This document shows, in pieces, positions 1 through 14,103 of a stretch of 64,000 bases of DNA. Origin of the DNA: Jaapia argillacea MUCL 33604 (taxonomy: Eukaryota; Basidiomycota; Agaricomycetes; Jaapiales; Jaapiaceae); the NCBI GenBank assembly GCA_000697665.1, contig KL197750.1, forward strand, positions 202,778 through 266,777, in the 5' to 3' direction. How positions within the stretch are numbered: position 1 is the first letter of the stretch; the number at the start of each line of letters is the position of its first letter. The notes beneath the pieces are model-generated. The model was not told the origin of the DNA and made no database searches. It saw only the letters and a program-made list of their open reading frames with translations. A program made the position numbers and the translations under genes.

Positions 1-587
1 GTGAAGCATAAGCAGTGCCTTCACGAAGCCGCCCAACAAATTCCGGAGTTCTGATTCACATCCTCCAAAGTAACCTTAATCGAAATGTACCATCGGGATA
101 GCAACGAAAGTATTCAAGATTCCGTTTTACAAAGACCTCCGTAGAAAAAGCAAGTGGATCTCTGGCAGTGAAACGAGCAGTGCACACAACTGATGGCGAT
201 GGCGGGAGGACCGAGACGGACTTTGCCGAATGCGACTTCTTTCTCCAAACCTCCAAGAGCAAGTGGATGCCTTGTACATTGAGGGATCATGCTCCAGCCC
301 GCATGGCACAATGCCCCGCCTACGAATAGCGCTTGTACTTTCGATGTTTCTTCTGGATAGCTTCTGGGTTCTTGTCGGGCTCCAGGTTCGCCGTTCATTG
401 GTCGGAGTCCGATGTGGACTGACCAAAAGCCTTCAAACTAGATTATCCCTATCGACACGAAAAGGTTAATGTGGGTTCCCATTCTTGTCGGAGGAAGGTG
501 GAAATATACAAATCGCTCATCACTTCATAAACCGTCTCCGGTGAACAGGGTTAGACCAACAAACCGACACACGAAGTCCTCTCTACA
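1..587. other. Intergenic, no gene recognised
   Basis: No reading frame here resembles a known protein or joins to another by plausible introns. The last part must hold the promoter and 5' leader of the monooxygenase that starts at 588. An A/T-rich stretch near 505 (aaatataca) could serve as its TATA region, but this is weak. Confidence 0.4.
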
Positions 588-3091
<2,504 letters not shown>

Positions 3092-3483
3092 TCATTAGAT
3101 CGGGGACGTTTCCATTACGTTGTCCATTCATTCGACTCCATATTCTTGTAATTCTTTATTCATTTACCAATGTAGATCACCACCAATCGAAGTAAACACC
3201 TCTGCCCCCTATCTGTACGCTTGGGACGTCACGATTGCGCAAAGGTTCCACTTCATCAGGACTTGGAGATGGCAAAACCTTCAACGTTGCAGTACCTGAG
3301 AGGGAGGCCGTTTCAACAGAACGTTCAAGATCAGGAGTCATCAATTAGCGTACACTAAAGTCGTAACAAACAGACTATTCGTCAAGATTCGTGGCAAGAA
3401 ACACAACAGACAAACATTACGAGGCTTAAAACACCTCTACCCAAAAAAGCACAACAAGGTCAAGCAAGGAAGTGAACAACATC
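3092..3483. other. Convergent intergenic region
   Basis: This is the space between the 3' ends of the monooxygenase (+) and the JEN1-like transporter (-). It should hold both 3' untranslated regions and polyadenylation sites. Nothing else is recognised. Confidence 0.5.
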
Positions 3484-5784
3484 TCACGCGGGACTGTCCC
3501 TCTTCTCTTCATCAACACGTACAGAAGCATTCGACGATCCAGGCACTTTCTCGCTCGGAACAGGCACTTCATCATCTTCAATCATAGCTTCGTCCCTTCC
3601 TGCACCTTCTTCGAAGGCAGTCTTATGCTTCTCAAAGTGGGACGAGTGGTTCCTGTACACATGACCAGCAGCAGGTTAGATTTTGGGTGAGAGGGAGGGG
3701 GTTTAAGGAAGAAGCAGGAAGGAAGACGCACTCGGGACCGATAAGAGTGATGAAGATCACGAAAGCGGCGACGACTCCAATGAAAATACCCTGGACTTTT
3801 GCGTAATCGGGTACAATGGTGGTTTTACCATTCTGCACAAGTGTAGTCTTCATATTCTCGCCGCCAGCTGCATAAAGAAATGAGTTGTTTAATATCAGTG
3901 GAAAAACGAGAAATATTGGGTTGAACGCACTGGCTTCAATTTGAGCAGAGGCGGAAGAGACCATCTATTATAAGGATACGAACATAAGCTAAAGCGGTTG
4001 ATCTCGAGCATGAGGAGATGGGTAGCTTACGTTCCCGACTTGGTATGCGACACCTGGGAAAGTGGCACGGAAAGCAGGTGGTGACATCTCAGCCAACTGA
4101 ATGGGAATCTATATCACGCCCAGTGAAAATGAGCGTCATGAAGCGAAAAAATGGGGGGGGTGACAAGGGTTTGAACTTACGACACCCCATGCGCCTTGTA
4201 CACCAAACTGTATCCAGAAGGCACCAGCTGAGAGACCCCCGAAGGAGGAGGGTATGATCCAGAGAGGGATGAACGCTCCAATGAGGACGACGAAAATGCT
4301 AACGGGTGGAAGTAAGGAGATAAGCGGAGATACGAACGAGAGGAGTCAGGGAGACGAACATGATTGTGAGCCTGCGACCGAGGTATTGAGATAGGAACCC
4401 TGCCAAGGCACCACCGCTGGATGAAATCGTTAGTCTTGACGGCTTGAACGGGAGAGATTATGTGGGTGGGGAACACTTACGCGATAGCACCCTATTGAAG
4501 TGACGTTAGCGAGGAGCATCAAAGAGGAAAATGGTAGTAACGTACACAATTTCCAATAATAGTAGCTACAGTTGCGTTATGAGACGAGAAACCCTTTGAC
4601 GTTTGAAGATAGGTGGGATACAGGTCCTGGGATCCGTGAGAGAGGAAATTGAAGCCTGTAAGTAAGTCAAGAGTGAGTCTCACATAACGAGCAAAGGAGA
4701 TCAGGGGCGAACGTACCAGTCATCAACAATACAGCATAAATACACAATAACCAATGAGTCTTCAACATCTCCTTCGTCTCGTGGAAGAAGATTTGAGTCT
4801 TCCTCTTCGCACTCCTATTAATGCCCTTTGCCCTTTCAATCTCCTTGGCCCTCAAGAACACGGCGCTCTCAGGCAAACAAGCTCGGATACAAGCGGCAAA
4901 CGCGCTGATTCCACTGGCACACCAGAACAAACTCCTCCATGTTTGAGGGGTCTCGGGAACGAGGTACAAGTAGATCACAGCGGCGAGCAAGTACCCCACG
5001 GCGTATCCTTGCTGGAGAACACCGCTTGCAAGACCACGAGCTTCGACTGGAAGGTTCTCGAGGGCGGTGGAAGCTGCTAGACCCCAGATTCCGCCCATAC
5101 CGATACCGAAGAGGGAACGAACGGCGAGGAACTCATTAAAGGTGTTCACAAAGCCTGATCCGAGCTCGAGGACTGAGACGATGAGGAGGTTGATGACCAG
5201 GGGCCATTTGCGGCCGAAACGGTCAGATATGATGCCAAAGATGACGGCTCCCAGTGAACGGAAGAGCAGCGTGAGCGTTATTGAGGTCGTCTACAAAGAA
5301 AAGGCGTCAGATTGGACGGTGACCAAAAGATGAAGACCGGTCGGACGATCTGAGTGCGATGGCCAAGTCCGCGAGGCGAGAATTTGGAAAAGATGTCAAG
5401 GGATGAAATCACTCACAATGGCATGTGTCGATTTGCCAAACTGCTCCTGTAGACGAGTGACGCTGAGCGATACACTGAAGAAGTCAATGGCGTCGCAGGT
5501 CCATGCCAGCCACCTAAACGGTAATCGAAACGGTGATTAGAGTTGTTGTCACAAATAATGACGAGCTGCATGTCCGCTGCATCCGCGCCTAAGCAGGATC
5601 GACAGACTGCGCACGGACCAAGCATGCCCAACCGGGGTAAAATATGAAATAAAAAGGAGACTAACCCAGAAAAGAACATCGCCCATTGAATCCAAGTCAA
5701 CGACGCCAACACCTCGAGAAGTGGGCGACCTCCTCGCCGTTTCTCCTTCTGAGGGATGAGGTTACGCAAAAAGTAAGGGGCCAT
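3484..5784 (-). CDS. JEN1-like carboxylic acid (lactate/pyruvate) MFS transporter
   Basis: This is a major facilitator of the JEN1 family, proton symporters that bring lactate, pyruvate or other short carboxylates across the plasma membrane. The start MAPYFLRNLIPQKEKRRGG is followed by family-typical blocks: WLAWTCDAIDFFSVSLSV (TM1), GAVIFGIISDRFGRKWPLV (the MFS loop 2-3 signature), RSLFGIGMGGIWGLA and NFLSHGSQDLYPTYLQ, which is a hallmark of JEN1 relatives. The gene has about eight short introns and ends in a charged tail (PSEKVPGSSNASVRVDEEKR). Twelve hydrophobic segments are expected and most can be seen. The TATA box lies only about 45 bp upstream. In yeasts JEN1 is induced on non-fermentable carbon and repressed by glucose; whether that holds here is unknown. 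It may feed organic acids to the oxidative enzymes around it, which is inference. Confidence 0.87.
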
Positions 5785-5826
5785 GGTTGACGGTAGGGCT
5801 CAGATTGCAATCACACGGGCTCCCGT

Positions 5827-5835
5827 ATTTTTATA
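5827..5835 (-). promoter_or_regulatory. TATA box of the JEN1-like gene
   Basis: On the minus strand the sequence reads TATAAAAAT, about 45 bp upstream of the start codon at 5784. Position and sequence suit a core promoter. Confidence 0.5.
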
Positions 5836-7564
5836 GGGAAGCTGCCAGCCATCTGACCTCCAACGCTTCGAAGTCCCACCCCGCGCCATTCAGGCACAAG
5901 AAGAGTACCTTTTGCCGTTCTGAGCCGCCCCGGCCCCGCTTCTCCGCTCTCGCTTCATTGCTGGTCGCTGCATCCCTCGGCTTCACTTTGTCCCTTGCTC
6001 GCCGTTGGCTACAACGATGGCTCATTTATCTTCAGAGTTAGATCCTGGCCCAGCAAACAAGAGGCGATACTCTGTCTCGAAACACAGTAAACCTGTGAGG
6101 AGGTTGCACAGGTCGTATCCACGGGACGCCCATTCAAAGATCGAGCCAAAGATCGGCCATAGCATTTGTATTCCACTTCAACTCTCGCATCGTTTGCAGC
6201 AATTCATCGGAGATGGACTCCTCTTCCACTGGAGGTTCGACTCCAGTGGTGTATCTGAAGTTTTCACCTGTGGAGAGCCACGGCCCCGTCGACCTCATTG
6301 AAGTGTACTTCTCCTTGTCCATAGTTCATTTCTGGCACTGAAGCCCTCGAACTTCGTCGCAACCAAACGGTTCTTCTGCCTAGATCTCCCTGATGTCACC
6401 ACCATCAATTATTCAAACGGTTGGCTCCGATACCCAACACCTCCACATTCATTCATTCAGGCTCAATAATCGCACCATTCCATCCTCCGTCTAACTTCAC
6501 CAAGTCATCTGCACTTCAACCAAGGCCTCGTCAAACGGTCTGGTCGATATCTCCACAATTTTCCTTCGTCTAGAGCATACCCCATGGGGATCCCCTCATC
6601 CTCTACACATGGAATCCCCCGCTGGTTTCATCTTTTGGACCCCCGTGCATTCAAAGCTTATCACGGTTGTGATCCGTACATCAACCTTCAACCCTAATCC
6701 GAGCCCGAGAAGGTCGAGTATCGCTGATGCACAAGTTCGCATCATCTACCATCAATGCGTCACCATTGACACCGCTTCTTGGCTGTTCTCCGAAGATCTG
6801 TCACTAGCAATAGTTGACAACCCAGCGGAGCTTCCTTGTGGCCGCGACTACTTGGAAAACCGGAAATTCGGCGTTCCAAAATTTACGTTCGCTTGTCCAT
6901 GTTGGAAGATGCGGAGGCGTTGGTCTGGTTTTGCAATCTCGACCGCGCGCAGCGAGGCTTCCGCCGTTCATTACGCTCCCCCAAAATATCCCCGAATTTA
7001 CAGCTCATTCTTTTTCAAAGCTCTTAACGACACCTCCCCGTGTCTTCGTTCGCCGGCAGTAGAGCATTGTCTCCGTCAACTCCAGCGAGCTGCTTTTTAG
7101 CTGTCTCCAACGACTGGTGGAAATTTTGCCGCCTCATCTACTGTTGGAGAGGGGCCTCCGAGTCTCGAGGGTGGTGCCGCGATTTGCTTCGAATTCGAGT
7201 CGGCTTCTGAATCAACGCTAACGTCGAGGTGGAAAAATACCCGCCTTAACTGTGTTTCGTGGCTCAAACTTGTTGAGGAAAACGAAGGTATGTGGGATGG
7301 AGCCTCACCGGTACATGTATTTGCAAGTCTTACTACGGGGCCTCTGATGTGAGCGATGCGACTCCGAGTCATTGTTCAAATTACGGTGATCTGATAATGA
7401 ATCAGGAAAGTGCGAGGCGGCCTTGGTCCGATGCTCCCGAATCGAAGGGCAAGGGGAGGGATGGCATTCCACAAGCCTGAGATTTGCCCGATGGACTACA
7501 TAAAGATGAGGTTGCATACAATTGAAGGAGACCAAAACAAGACAGAAATGTCCGCCTCCCTTCA
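5836..7564. other. Gene-poor stretch, possibly gene remnants
   Basis: Several open frames of 60-160 codons occur on both strands, the longest on + from 6609 to 7100, but none shows a recognisable domain or a convincing chain of exons. A minus-strand frame at 6134-6322 (rich in E and L, with ISDELLQTMRELKW) looks protein-like and may be the remnant of a gene. I cannot assign it. Confidence 0.35.
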
Positions 7565-8600
7565 TCAACGCCCTTTACTGGAATAAACCTTTCCCGACGG
7601 ATTGTTCGCTGATGGTGGTACATTCTCTCCCTCGGGCTCCTCTCCCTCCACTACAAACTTCCGATTCGACTCGGGAGCTGTCGAAGTTAGTGAGGGAGGA
7701 TTTTGCCCTTCGGTAGCCAAAGGTGGTTTGTGAGAAGCGCGATTTTGAGTGTTAAGTGAACACAGCAGTTCTTGGGCTGCGATGGCGATCTGCTTTGATG
7801 GTGGAACGCAGGGCGTGAAGATTGCCGCAGCGTCAGTAGCTGGCCCCCCATTAGTTTTCAAAGCCTTCCTGGACAGAGCTACGAGATTGGCATGTGTAAG
7901 TTGATTGAGATGATTCGCCGGGACGAGTTTGGCCATCCGTGGACCTAGGTAACGGCTCTTCACCATGTCCCCAAGGTCCACGAGAAGCTGAGTCAAGGGC
8001 GGATTATCGATAACTACGACGGTGTCGAACGGGCCATCGGGTCCGAGAAAATAGGTTCTACCCTGGCGGCTATCGAAGATTTCTGCCAGGTCGCCCGGTG
8101 TTTGATTGGTTTTGGAGTGACGGAGGACGAGAAAAAGTAGAACCCAGTAGTACGATTCGAGGTCGTGACAACATTGATGCTCCAGGTAGGGACGTGTCAG
8201 TCGATTCATCGAAATGAATTGGATCATTCCCTATGTTAAGCAATAAGTGTGTGACATACAATTGAACGCACGATTTATACTCACTTTGACGCCGCATCCT
8301 CCCTCTGGTGTGTCTTTCCCCGACAATGAAACCGTGGGATCGAGTGGCATAAACTCCTTCGCTTTCGCAGGATTTTCGCTGATGAGCGCATTATTCATGA
8401 CATCTCCATCGATAGGGTCAGCCTTGGCCATGTTTTCGTTTCCCAGAGCAGGGTAAGAACTTCAACTACAAAAGGAAGGGTACCAAGGACGGCGGAGAGA
8501 AGACTGGACTCACTGGCGAGTCTTCAAGTTGAGTGCTTATGCAACGGGATACCAACAAAGGGCAAGACAACTCAACAACACAAGTGGCTTGGAACAGGGG
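7565..8600 (-). pseudogene. Decayed FunK1-type protein kinase (tandem copy)
   Basis: The minus strand carries a damaged copy of the intact kinase gene at 8999-11467. The C-terminal exon (7565-8227) is open and aligns along its length with the intact paralogue, from IQFISMNRL through HDLESYYWVLLFLVLRHSK to the tail SGKVYSSKGR. Upstream the decay is plain. The catalytic loop HRDVSVNN of the intact copy reads PIDGDVMNN here, so the HRD motif is lost. The preceding segment (GIPLHK) runs into a frameshift and stop near 8525. Everything N-terminal of this, about 1.3 kb in the intact copy, is missing, and promoter-like sequence follows almost directly. The gene therefore cannot make a working kinase. 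The long open last exon suggests the loss is fairly recent. Confidence 0.8.
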
Positions 8601-8615
8601 AAATAAGATACCCCC

Positions 8616-8702
8616 GGATGTGGCAGGCATTATATACGCATTCTGTGGTCGTGGTCCGAGCAAAGCCACAGAAGTACCGATGTGACCTAACGGTGTGACC
8701 AT
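8616..8702 (-). promoter_or_regulatory. Relic promoter of the decayed FunK1 copy
   Basis: This segment aligns with the promoter of the intact FunK1 gene at about 11518-11696. Both share ggatgtgg-aggcat, a TATATA element, gagcaaagcca and ccgatgtgac/ccaatgtgac blocks. The relic is shorter, lacking about 90 bp. It shows that the duplication included the promoter and that an internal deletion joined promoter to kinase core. Confidence 0.6.
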
Positions 8703-8998
8703 GTCGGGGGGCGCACAGCAATGTTCGCCTACGGATTTTATGGACGAACGAGGAGGAAGAGCAGGGAGGGCCCCATGGTCCAGAATCATGATACGCGCAG
8801 CCCCGAACATACAATAAGAATAAGGCCTTGAACGCCTGAGTGACTTGCGATTGCCACCAGTGGTTAGAGTTGGTACAGATGGATTAATCCATATTCTAGA
8901 AACAGTCGAATACTTATTTGCTACAGAACTACGTATGAGGTGGTGTACAATTGAAGAAGACCATAATAATACTATAATAGAGGAATGTCCGCCTCCCT

Positions 8999-11467
8999 TC
9001 ACCGACGCCTCTTACTCAAAGAAACCTTTCCCGACGGATCGTTCGCTGCTGGTGGTACATTCTCTCCCTCCAGCTCCTCTCCCTCCACTTCGACAAACTT
9101 CCTCTTCGACCCACGGCTCGTCGAAGTTACTGAGGGAAGGTTTCCTCCTTCGGTAGCCAAAGGAGCTCTACGAGAAGCACGAGTTGCAGTGTGCAGCGAA
9201 TAAAGCACATCTTGGGCCGCGACGGCGATCTGCTTTGATGGTGGGATGCAGGGCGTGAAGATTGCCGCAGCGTCAGCAGTCGGCCAACCCGGAGTGCCCA
9301 AAGCTTTCCTGAAAACTGCCACGACGTTGGCATGGGTAAGCTGATTGAACATGTGGGGCGCAAGCGGAAAGAATGCTTCAACAGTTTCCTGGTCTTTGTA
9401 ATGACTCATCACCAGTGTGCCTAGGTCCAGGAGGAGCCGAGTCAATGGCGGATTATTGGCAACGACGACGGACCTGAAGGGGCCATTGGCACCGAAAAAC
9501 GAGGTTTTGCCCGCCTCATTATCGAATATTTTTGCGAGGTCATCTAGGGTTCGGTTGGTTTTGGAGTGACGGAGGATGAGAAAGAGAAGAGTCCAGTAAT
9601 ATGATTCCAGATCATGCCAAGATTGATGTTCTAGGTCGGGACGTGCCAGTCGATTCATCGAAATAAATTGAATCGTTCCCTAGGTTGAACAGAAAACAAT
9701 AAGTGTGTGATACCCAATTGAACGCGCGACCTATACTCACTGTGACCCCGCACCCTTCCTCTGGTTTATCTTTCTCCGAAAACGAAAACTCAGGATCAAT
9801 CATAAACCCCTTCGCGCCATTCTCTTTCGCGGGATTTGCGCTGATGAGCACATTATTCACGCTGACATCGCGGTGGATAAGGCCGGCCTTGACCATGTTT
9901 TCGTGACCTAGAACAAGATAAGAAAAGCGAAGGGAAGGGGGACGGCGAGACTCACCTATAATTGCGTCGAGAAGACACTCGACCAGCTGGCGAGTACTTG
10001 AGAACTTATGCAACGGGATACCGACGGAGAGCAAGACAGCTCGATGATGCCTCCGTTTCCTATATTTCCCTGGTGCAAAGTTGGGGACGCGAGTGTGGTG
10101 GAAAGGATCGTCCCCGTGTTTACCAAGGTCAACGTCTCGGTCCATTCTGGCGACGCCAAATGGAAGGGTCCCCGGGCAGTCGTTTGTTCGGCCATAGATT
10201 TCGTCGTAGATCTCTCCCTCTGATCTCCAACCATCCTCTCGCCATGCGTCCTTAAGAACAGCGAACTCAACGTCATCCGATCTCGCACGGACTGCTAGCC
10301 AAGTTCGCGTCCCTCGTCCGAAAAGGGACTTTGGACTGAACAGCGGGGGTCCAACGGAGAGAAATACCTCGTTGTCGTTACTTCCAGTGGCCATGGGTAC
10401 CAAAATCCGGCGGGAATCTGCGACGTTCGGGGGTTGATCGACAAGTCCACGACGGAAGGCCTCTGCGCATGCCTGCTGAACGAGCTCCCCTTCAGCAGGA
10501 GATGTCACACATAGAGTCGCAGTGACGTCGACCCCACGTCCCTCCTGGCCCACACAATCGATGCGAACGAGGAAATCGGCTAGTGTCTCTGGGTAATCGA
10601 TATAGTTGAAGCGCCTGGTCACCACCCAAGCGGAGCGATCCCATCGATAGAAGCGACAGAAGTGGCCGAAGATTCCGACGCCGAAAATGAAGCATCGAGG
10701 CTTTGCCTTGGTCATCTGACATGCGTAGTCGTGGAACTGTGAGAGATTCTTTTGGTGGGCGACCCTGTTATTATACATTGCGACACTATCGCCTATGAAG
10801 GGGTCGTCCATGGCATCCTTCTTGACTTCAATAAACACGTCCCCGAAGATCCATTCTTCCGACCTCGGGGTGCCCGTTGGAAAGATAATGATATCCACTG
10901 CTGTCTCCCTTCCATCTTGCTCAGCCCGCTTGCTGGAGCGATTACGTATGGAAAGAGAGCTGGATTCCCCGTCTTCTGTCATCCAGGAGCATGCCTTGGT
11001 CATTGCCCTCACCTAGAATCAATTTATCAGCCTCAGGGGGGAGAAAATCGGGGCGATATGCCACGCACTAGCGGATTATACATGACGGTCTCTGACTCGT
11101 CAATGGGAATCTTTTCTTTGGTGAATACGTTTCGCAAGTCAGCGGCGAAGGAGGCAGGAGGGGTCTTCCCAGCGTAAGCCTCCGGGGCCGTTGGAAAGCA
11201 TTCTGAGAAGAACTCCTCAAGCTCAACAGGGCCTATGAGATAAGGGTGCGAATCATGACCTAATTCAGCGCGATCGATGTCGACTTCAGGCAGCTGCGAG
11301 GCATGCTGAGCTTTAGTCTGATATTTTATGTGGAGTAGCACGGGCGGAGCAGGAGGAGGAACCGTGTGAGGAGGTACGGGGGGCGCAGGTGGAATCGAGG
11401 AGGGAGGAGACGGTGGTGGCGAAGTTAGTGGCGATGACGGTGGAACGGCGTCAAGATGAGAACTCAT
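8999..11467 (-). CDS. FunK1-type fungal protein kinase
   Basis: The product belongs to FunK1, a kinase family expanded in mushroom-forming fungi whose substrates are largely unknown. The start MSSHLDAVPPSSP opens a Pro/Ser-rich leader. A first intron near 11020-11070 joins to VRAMTKACSW. The N-terminal conserved part (IFGDVFIEVKKD, NRVAHQKNLSQFHDYACQM) and HFCRFYRWDRSAWVVTRRF are typical of FunK1. The catalytic loop is HRDVSVNNVLIS, and the metal-binding DFG/DLD position is IDPEFSFSE, so D is kept in altered surroundings. After the next intron, GTIQFISMNRL replaces the APE region, again a family trait. The tail is basic (SLSKRRR) and could be a nuclear localisation signal. Four exons are seen, about 740 residues. 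A decayed tandem copy lies directly downstream. Confidence 0.83.
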
Positions 11468-11535
11468 TGTGTCAGAATACCAGGAGTGGCTCAGCAAAGG
11501 GAAAATCAAGCACGCACGGATGTGGAAGGCATGTC

Positions 11536-11543
11536 GTTATATA
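11536..11543 (-). promoter_or_regulatory. TATA box of the FunK1 gene
   Basis: The minus strand reads TATATAAC about 70 bp upstream of the start codon at 11467. The element is conserved in the relic promoter of the decayed copy near 8630, which supports function. Confidence 0.5.
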
Positions 11544-12041
11544 CTAATATTCCAGTGTGGACGCTGTGCTCGAAAGCCCTATTTTCCAAGCGAGCTCGCT
11601 TTGGCGTCCTACCTATACTGGTCATTTTGTGGTCGTTGCCAGTGAGCAAAGCCAGCGAACCACATAGAAGCACCAATGTGACCGGTGTGACTATGAAGGT
11701 CCACCGGAGTCTGCCGAACTCTCCCACAGTCGTCTCCGATGATCTCTCCCCGTCCAAGTTGTCATGGACGAGTTATAGTCTTGTCCTCGACGTGAATACT
11801 ACGCTTTCCTGTGGGTTTCGCCTGCGATCCATCTCGAACATCGTCTAGGATGCGAGCCTAGGCCTATTTTGTAGTCTTTCCCTGAGGCGACATTCAACCA
11901 GTTAAGGAGGGATATATTAGGACCATGAGTGAAGCGCACAATTAGACCGTTTGAAACTATGGGTATACCAACCATGAGACCCATGCAAAATTAACCAAGC
12001 ATTCAGCTTCTGACTGCGATCTACCCCACTGGAGGAGCTCT
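11544..12041. other. FunK1 upstream region and F-box 3' region
   Basis: The first 150 bp are conserved with the relic promoter near 8650. Beyond that there are only short open frames without recognisable content. The last part presumably holds the 3' untranslated region of the F-box gene. Confidence 0.45.
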
Positions 12042-12242
12042 TCAGGAGCGAACCTTCCTCGCCCGCCTCAGAAGGTATTCAACGTGCTTCCACCCATCAT
12101 ATATCTCTGTTCCCTCCAAGAAACCATCATGCACATCCCTATCATCCTTCGTGGTTATCGACCTGATGTTGGGAAAGATTTCCTCCAGGAATCTTGCCAC
12201 ATCTTCCGTCAAACCTGGAGGCGAATTACCCACCGACAGCGC
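12042..12242 (-). other. Orphaned C-terminal part of the F-box/LRR protein
   Basis: Directly after the TAG that ends the F-box reading frame, the same frame continues open for about 66 codons (ALSVGNSPPGLTEDVARFLE, then IFPNIRSI and WKHVEYLLRRA). This looks like the usual end of agaricomycete F-box proteins, where a GNSP segment precedes a last leucine-rich stretch. I infer that one nonsense change removed it from the protein. Confidence 0.6.
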
Positions 12243-13699
12243 CTACACGGAGGGATTGCGAATCTGTTCCCTTTCTACACCTGTATCCGAGCCCAGAAGT
12301 CGAGGGATAATCTTGGGTTCAATGACGATACCAAGGTACTTGAGGTTGGGACAGTACTTTGCGAAAAGGATGAGACCATCCAGAGTGATCCTCGATCCCG
12401 TCCCCCAACCCCCAGGCATCCCCAGCTCAATGTGTTCCACCTTCGGCCAAGCCGTCGCCATATCCCTCGTCTCGGCGTTTCCAATGTCGAAGGAACACGT
12501 CGCATCAATGCGGAGATACTTGAGTGTCGGAAATTTTAGCAGGGGCGCGATAAGCCTGGCGTCGAATACGTGGTGTTGTGAAGAACCAAGTCGGAGATCA
12601 CGAGGTGTTTCCTCCTCGACGTTGAGAGTATGGAGGGCTGCTGAAGCTGCTCGCTGCAGTGCGGTGAAGCAATCCATCAAGCCAGGAGTAGCTGGCGGAG
12701 CTCCGAGTAGTAGGCTAAACCGACGTAGACGTGGGAAGTCCATGCATTGCAAAAAATCAACGCAGTGAGTCTCCGTCCGGCAATAGATAGTGAGGGATTC
12801 GAGTGATTGGAAAGGTATCCTGTTATGAGGGAGACCGAGCGCCACAATGTTGGTAAAGAGTGACGCTTGAACGTCGGCGGGGTTTAGGGCGATGTCGAGT
12901 GATGTAAGATGGGGGAAGGAGGACAAATACAAGATGGCCTTGTCGGATAAAGGGAACGAGACTTGAAGAGAGCGCAGTCGTTGGAATTGGCACACGAAAG
13001 ACGATATCTGTTGGCAGTCGAGAGTCTGGTGGCTGAAGATACGTAAGTCCTGTATGGGAGGCGCTGCGTCGAGGATGGATTGTAGATGGAGGAGTTCCCC
13101 AGCATCACCCCTAACATTGACGCGTAACAGCCGGGTTTTATCCCCGACAAACTGAGGTAGGTGGCAGAATAGCTCCGATGACACAGACCAAGCAAGCTCG
13201 CCTAAGTTTGGCAGCAAAGCGTTCGGTTTGTAGTCCAGCAGTGCTTGACAAACATCTGAATCGACCCCACTAAAGGGAGATTCCCAGGATACACTAAACC
13301 GGCCGGAACGACGCTGGATTCCAAGCCGCCTCACTCGAGAAGCGTACGATTCGAACCTCACCCAATCCAAGGGCGTTGGTGACCTGGTGAAGGCCTGACA
13401 TGATGATAAATACGAAGGCGGCGACAGAATAAGAGGAGCCTCACGAATGTTCTGATTCGGACGGAACCCCAGTATGTTTCCCCAGTTCGTATCTCCCAAA
13501 GATCTTCAGGTAACGTCTTAAGAAGGGGGAGGATATTCTCCAACTCCTGCCATGACTCATCTAGACCAACGTCAAGGAACCATCGACACGTCAACGCGAA
13601 CGATATCGCAGTACGGTTTCGTCGCCGAAAGTCATGCTGGTCACAAGCCAACTCCGCGATATGGGCGAGGATATCGTGTACTTGTAGACAGCGATGCAT
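12243..13699 (-). CDS. F-box/LRR-like protein, probably truncated by a stop codon
   Basis: Such proteins act as substrate adaptors of SCF ubiquitin ligases and form very large families in agaricomycetes. The start MHRCLQVHDILAHIAELACD opens a degenerate F-box, followed by ALTCRWFLDVGLDESWQELE. A 50-nt intron at about 13411-13460 joins WGSVRIRTF to AFTRSPTPLDWVRFESYASR; without it the two frames do not match, and this junction is typical for the family. The rest is leucine-rich repeat-like (LYLSSFPHLTSLDIALNPAD, FPRLRRFSLLL, FPTLKYLRIDA). The frame ends with TAG at 12243-12245 after QIRNPSV, about 65 codons earlier than relatives would. The product is about 465 residues. It may still fold, since the F-box and most repeats are present. 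Confidence 0.75.
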
Positions 13700-14103
13700 G
13701 TGGGAAGCGAACAAGGAGGCATAGCGCCCAATGATAACAGACAGGCAGCACCTGGGAGAATTTTTCAGACCGAGAGCGTTCCCAAGGCCGTTGCTACGGA
13801 AGGCCGTTATCGGGTATGGCTCGTTTGGGACAGCAGCAGCGAAAAGGGCGTTTTCGGCTCCGTAATCTTTGTGGTATAGAGGGAGGCATATTGCGTAAAT
13901 AGCATGGAGCACGGGAGGAGACACGATTCTGACGGGAATGGCACAAAGGACTTGAGCTTGAGAATGAGGTTGACGAGTATGGGACTGATAACGACATGTG
14001 ACCATGGTCACCTGACGTGACATGCATTCAATGCTGATTGTGGGGGTACAAATTACAGACGACTCCTTCTCTTTCTTTCCCATTCGCTTTCATCAAGGTT
14101 TAG
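13700..14103. other. Region between F-box gene and SDR-like gene
   Basis: This is the upstream region of the F-box gene and the 3' region of the SDR-like gene, both on the minus strand. An open frame runs upstream of the chosen F-box start, but its residues look like translated leader and not like a family N-terminus. Confidence 0.4.

Noticed and set aside
6609-7100. Open frame of 163 codons on the plus strand
   Set aside because: No family pattern, no introns that would join it to neighbouring frames, and low protein-like character.
13330-13370. tRNA B-box-like sequence (gaggttcgaatcg on the minus strand)
   Set aside because: It lies inside the coding frame of the F-box gene (VRFES) and no A-box or cloverleaf surrounds it.
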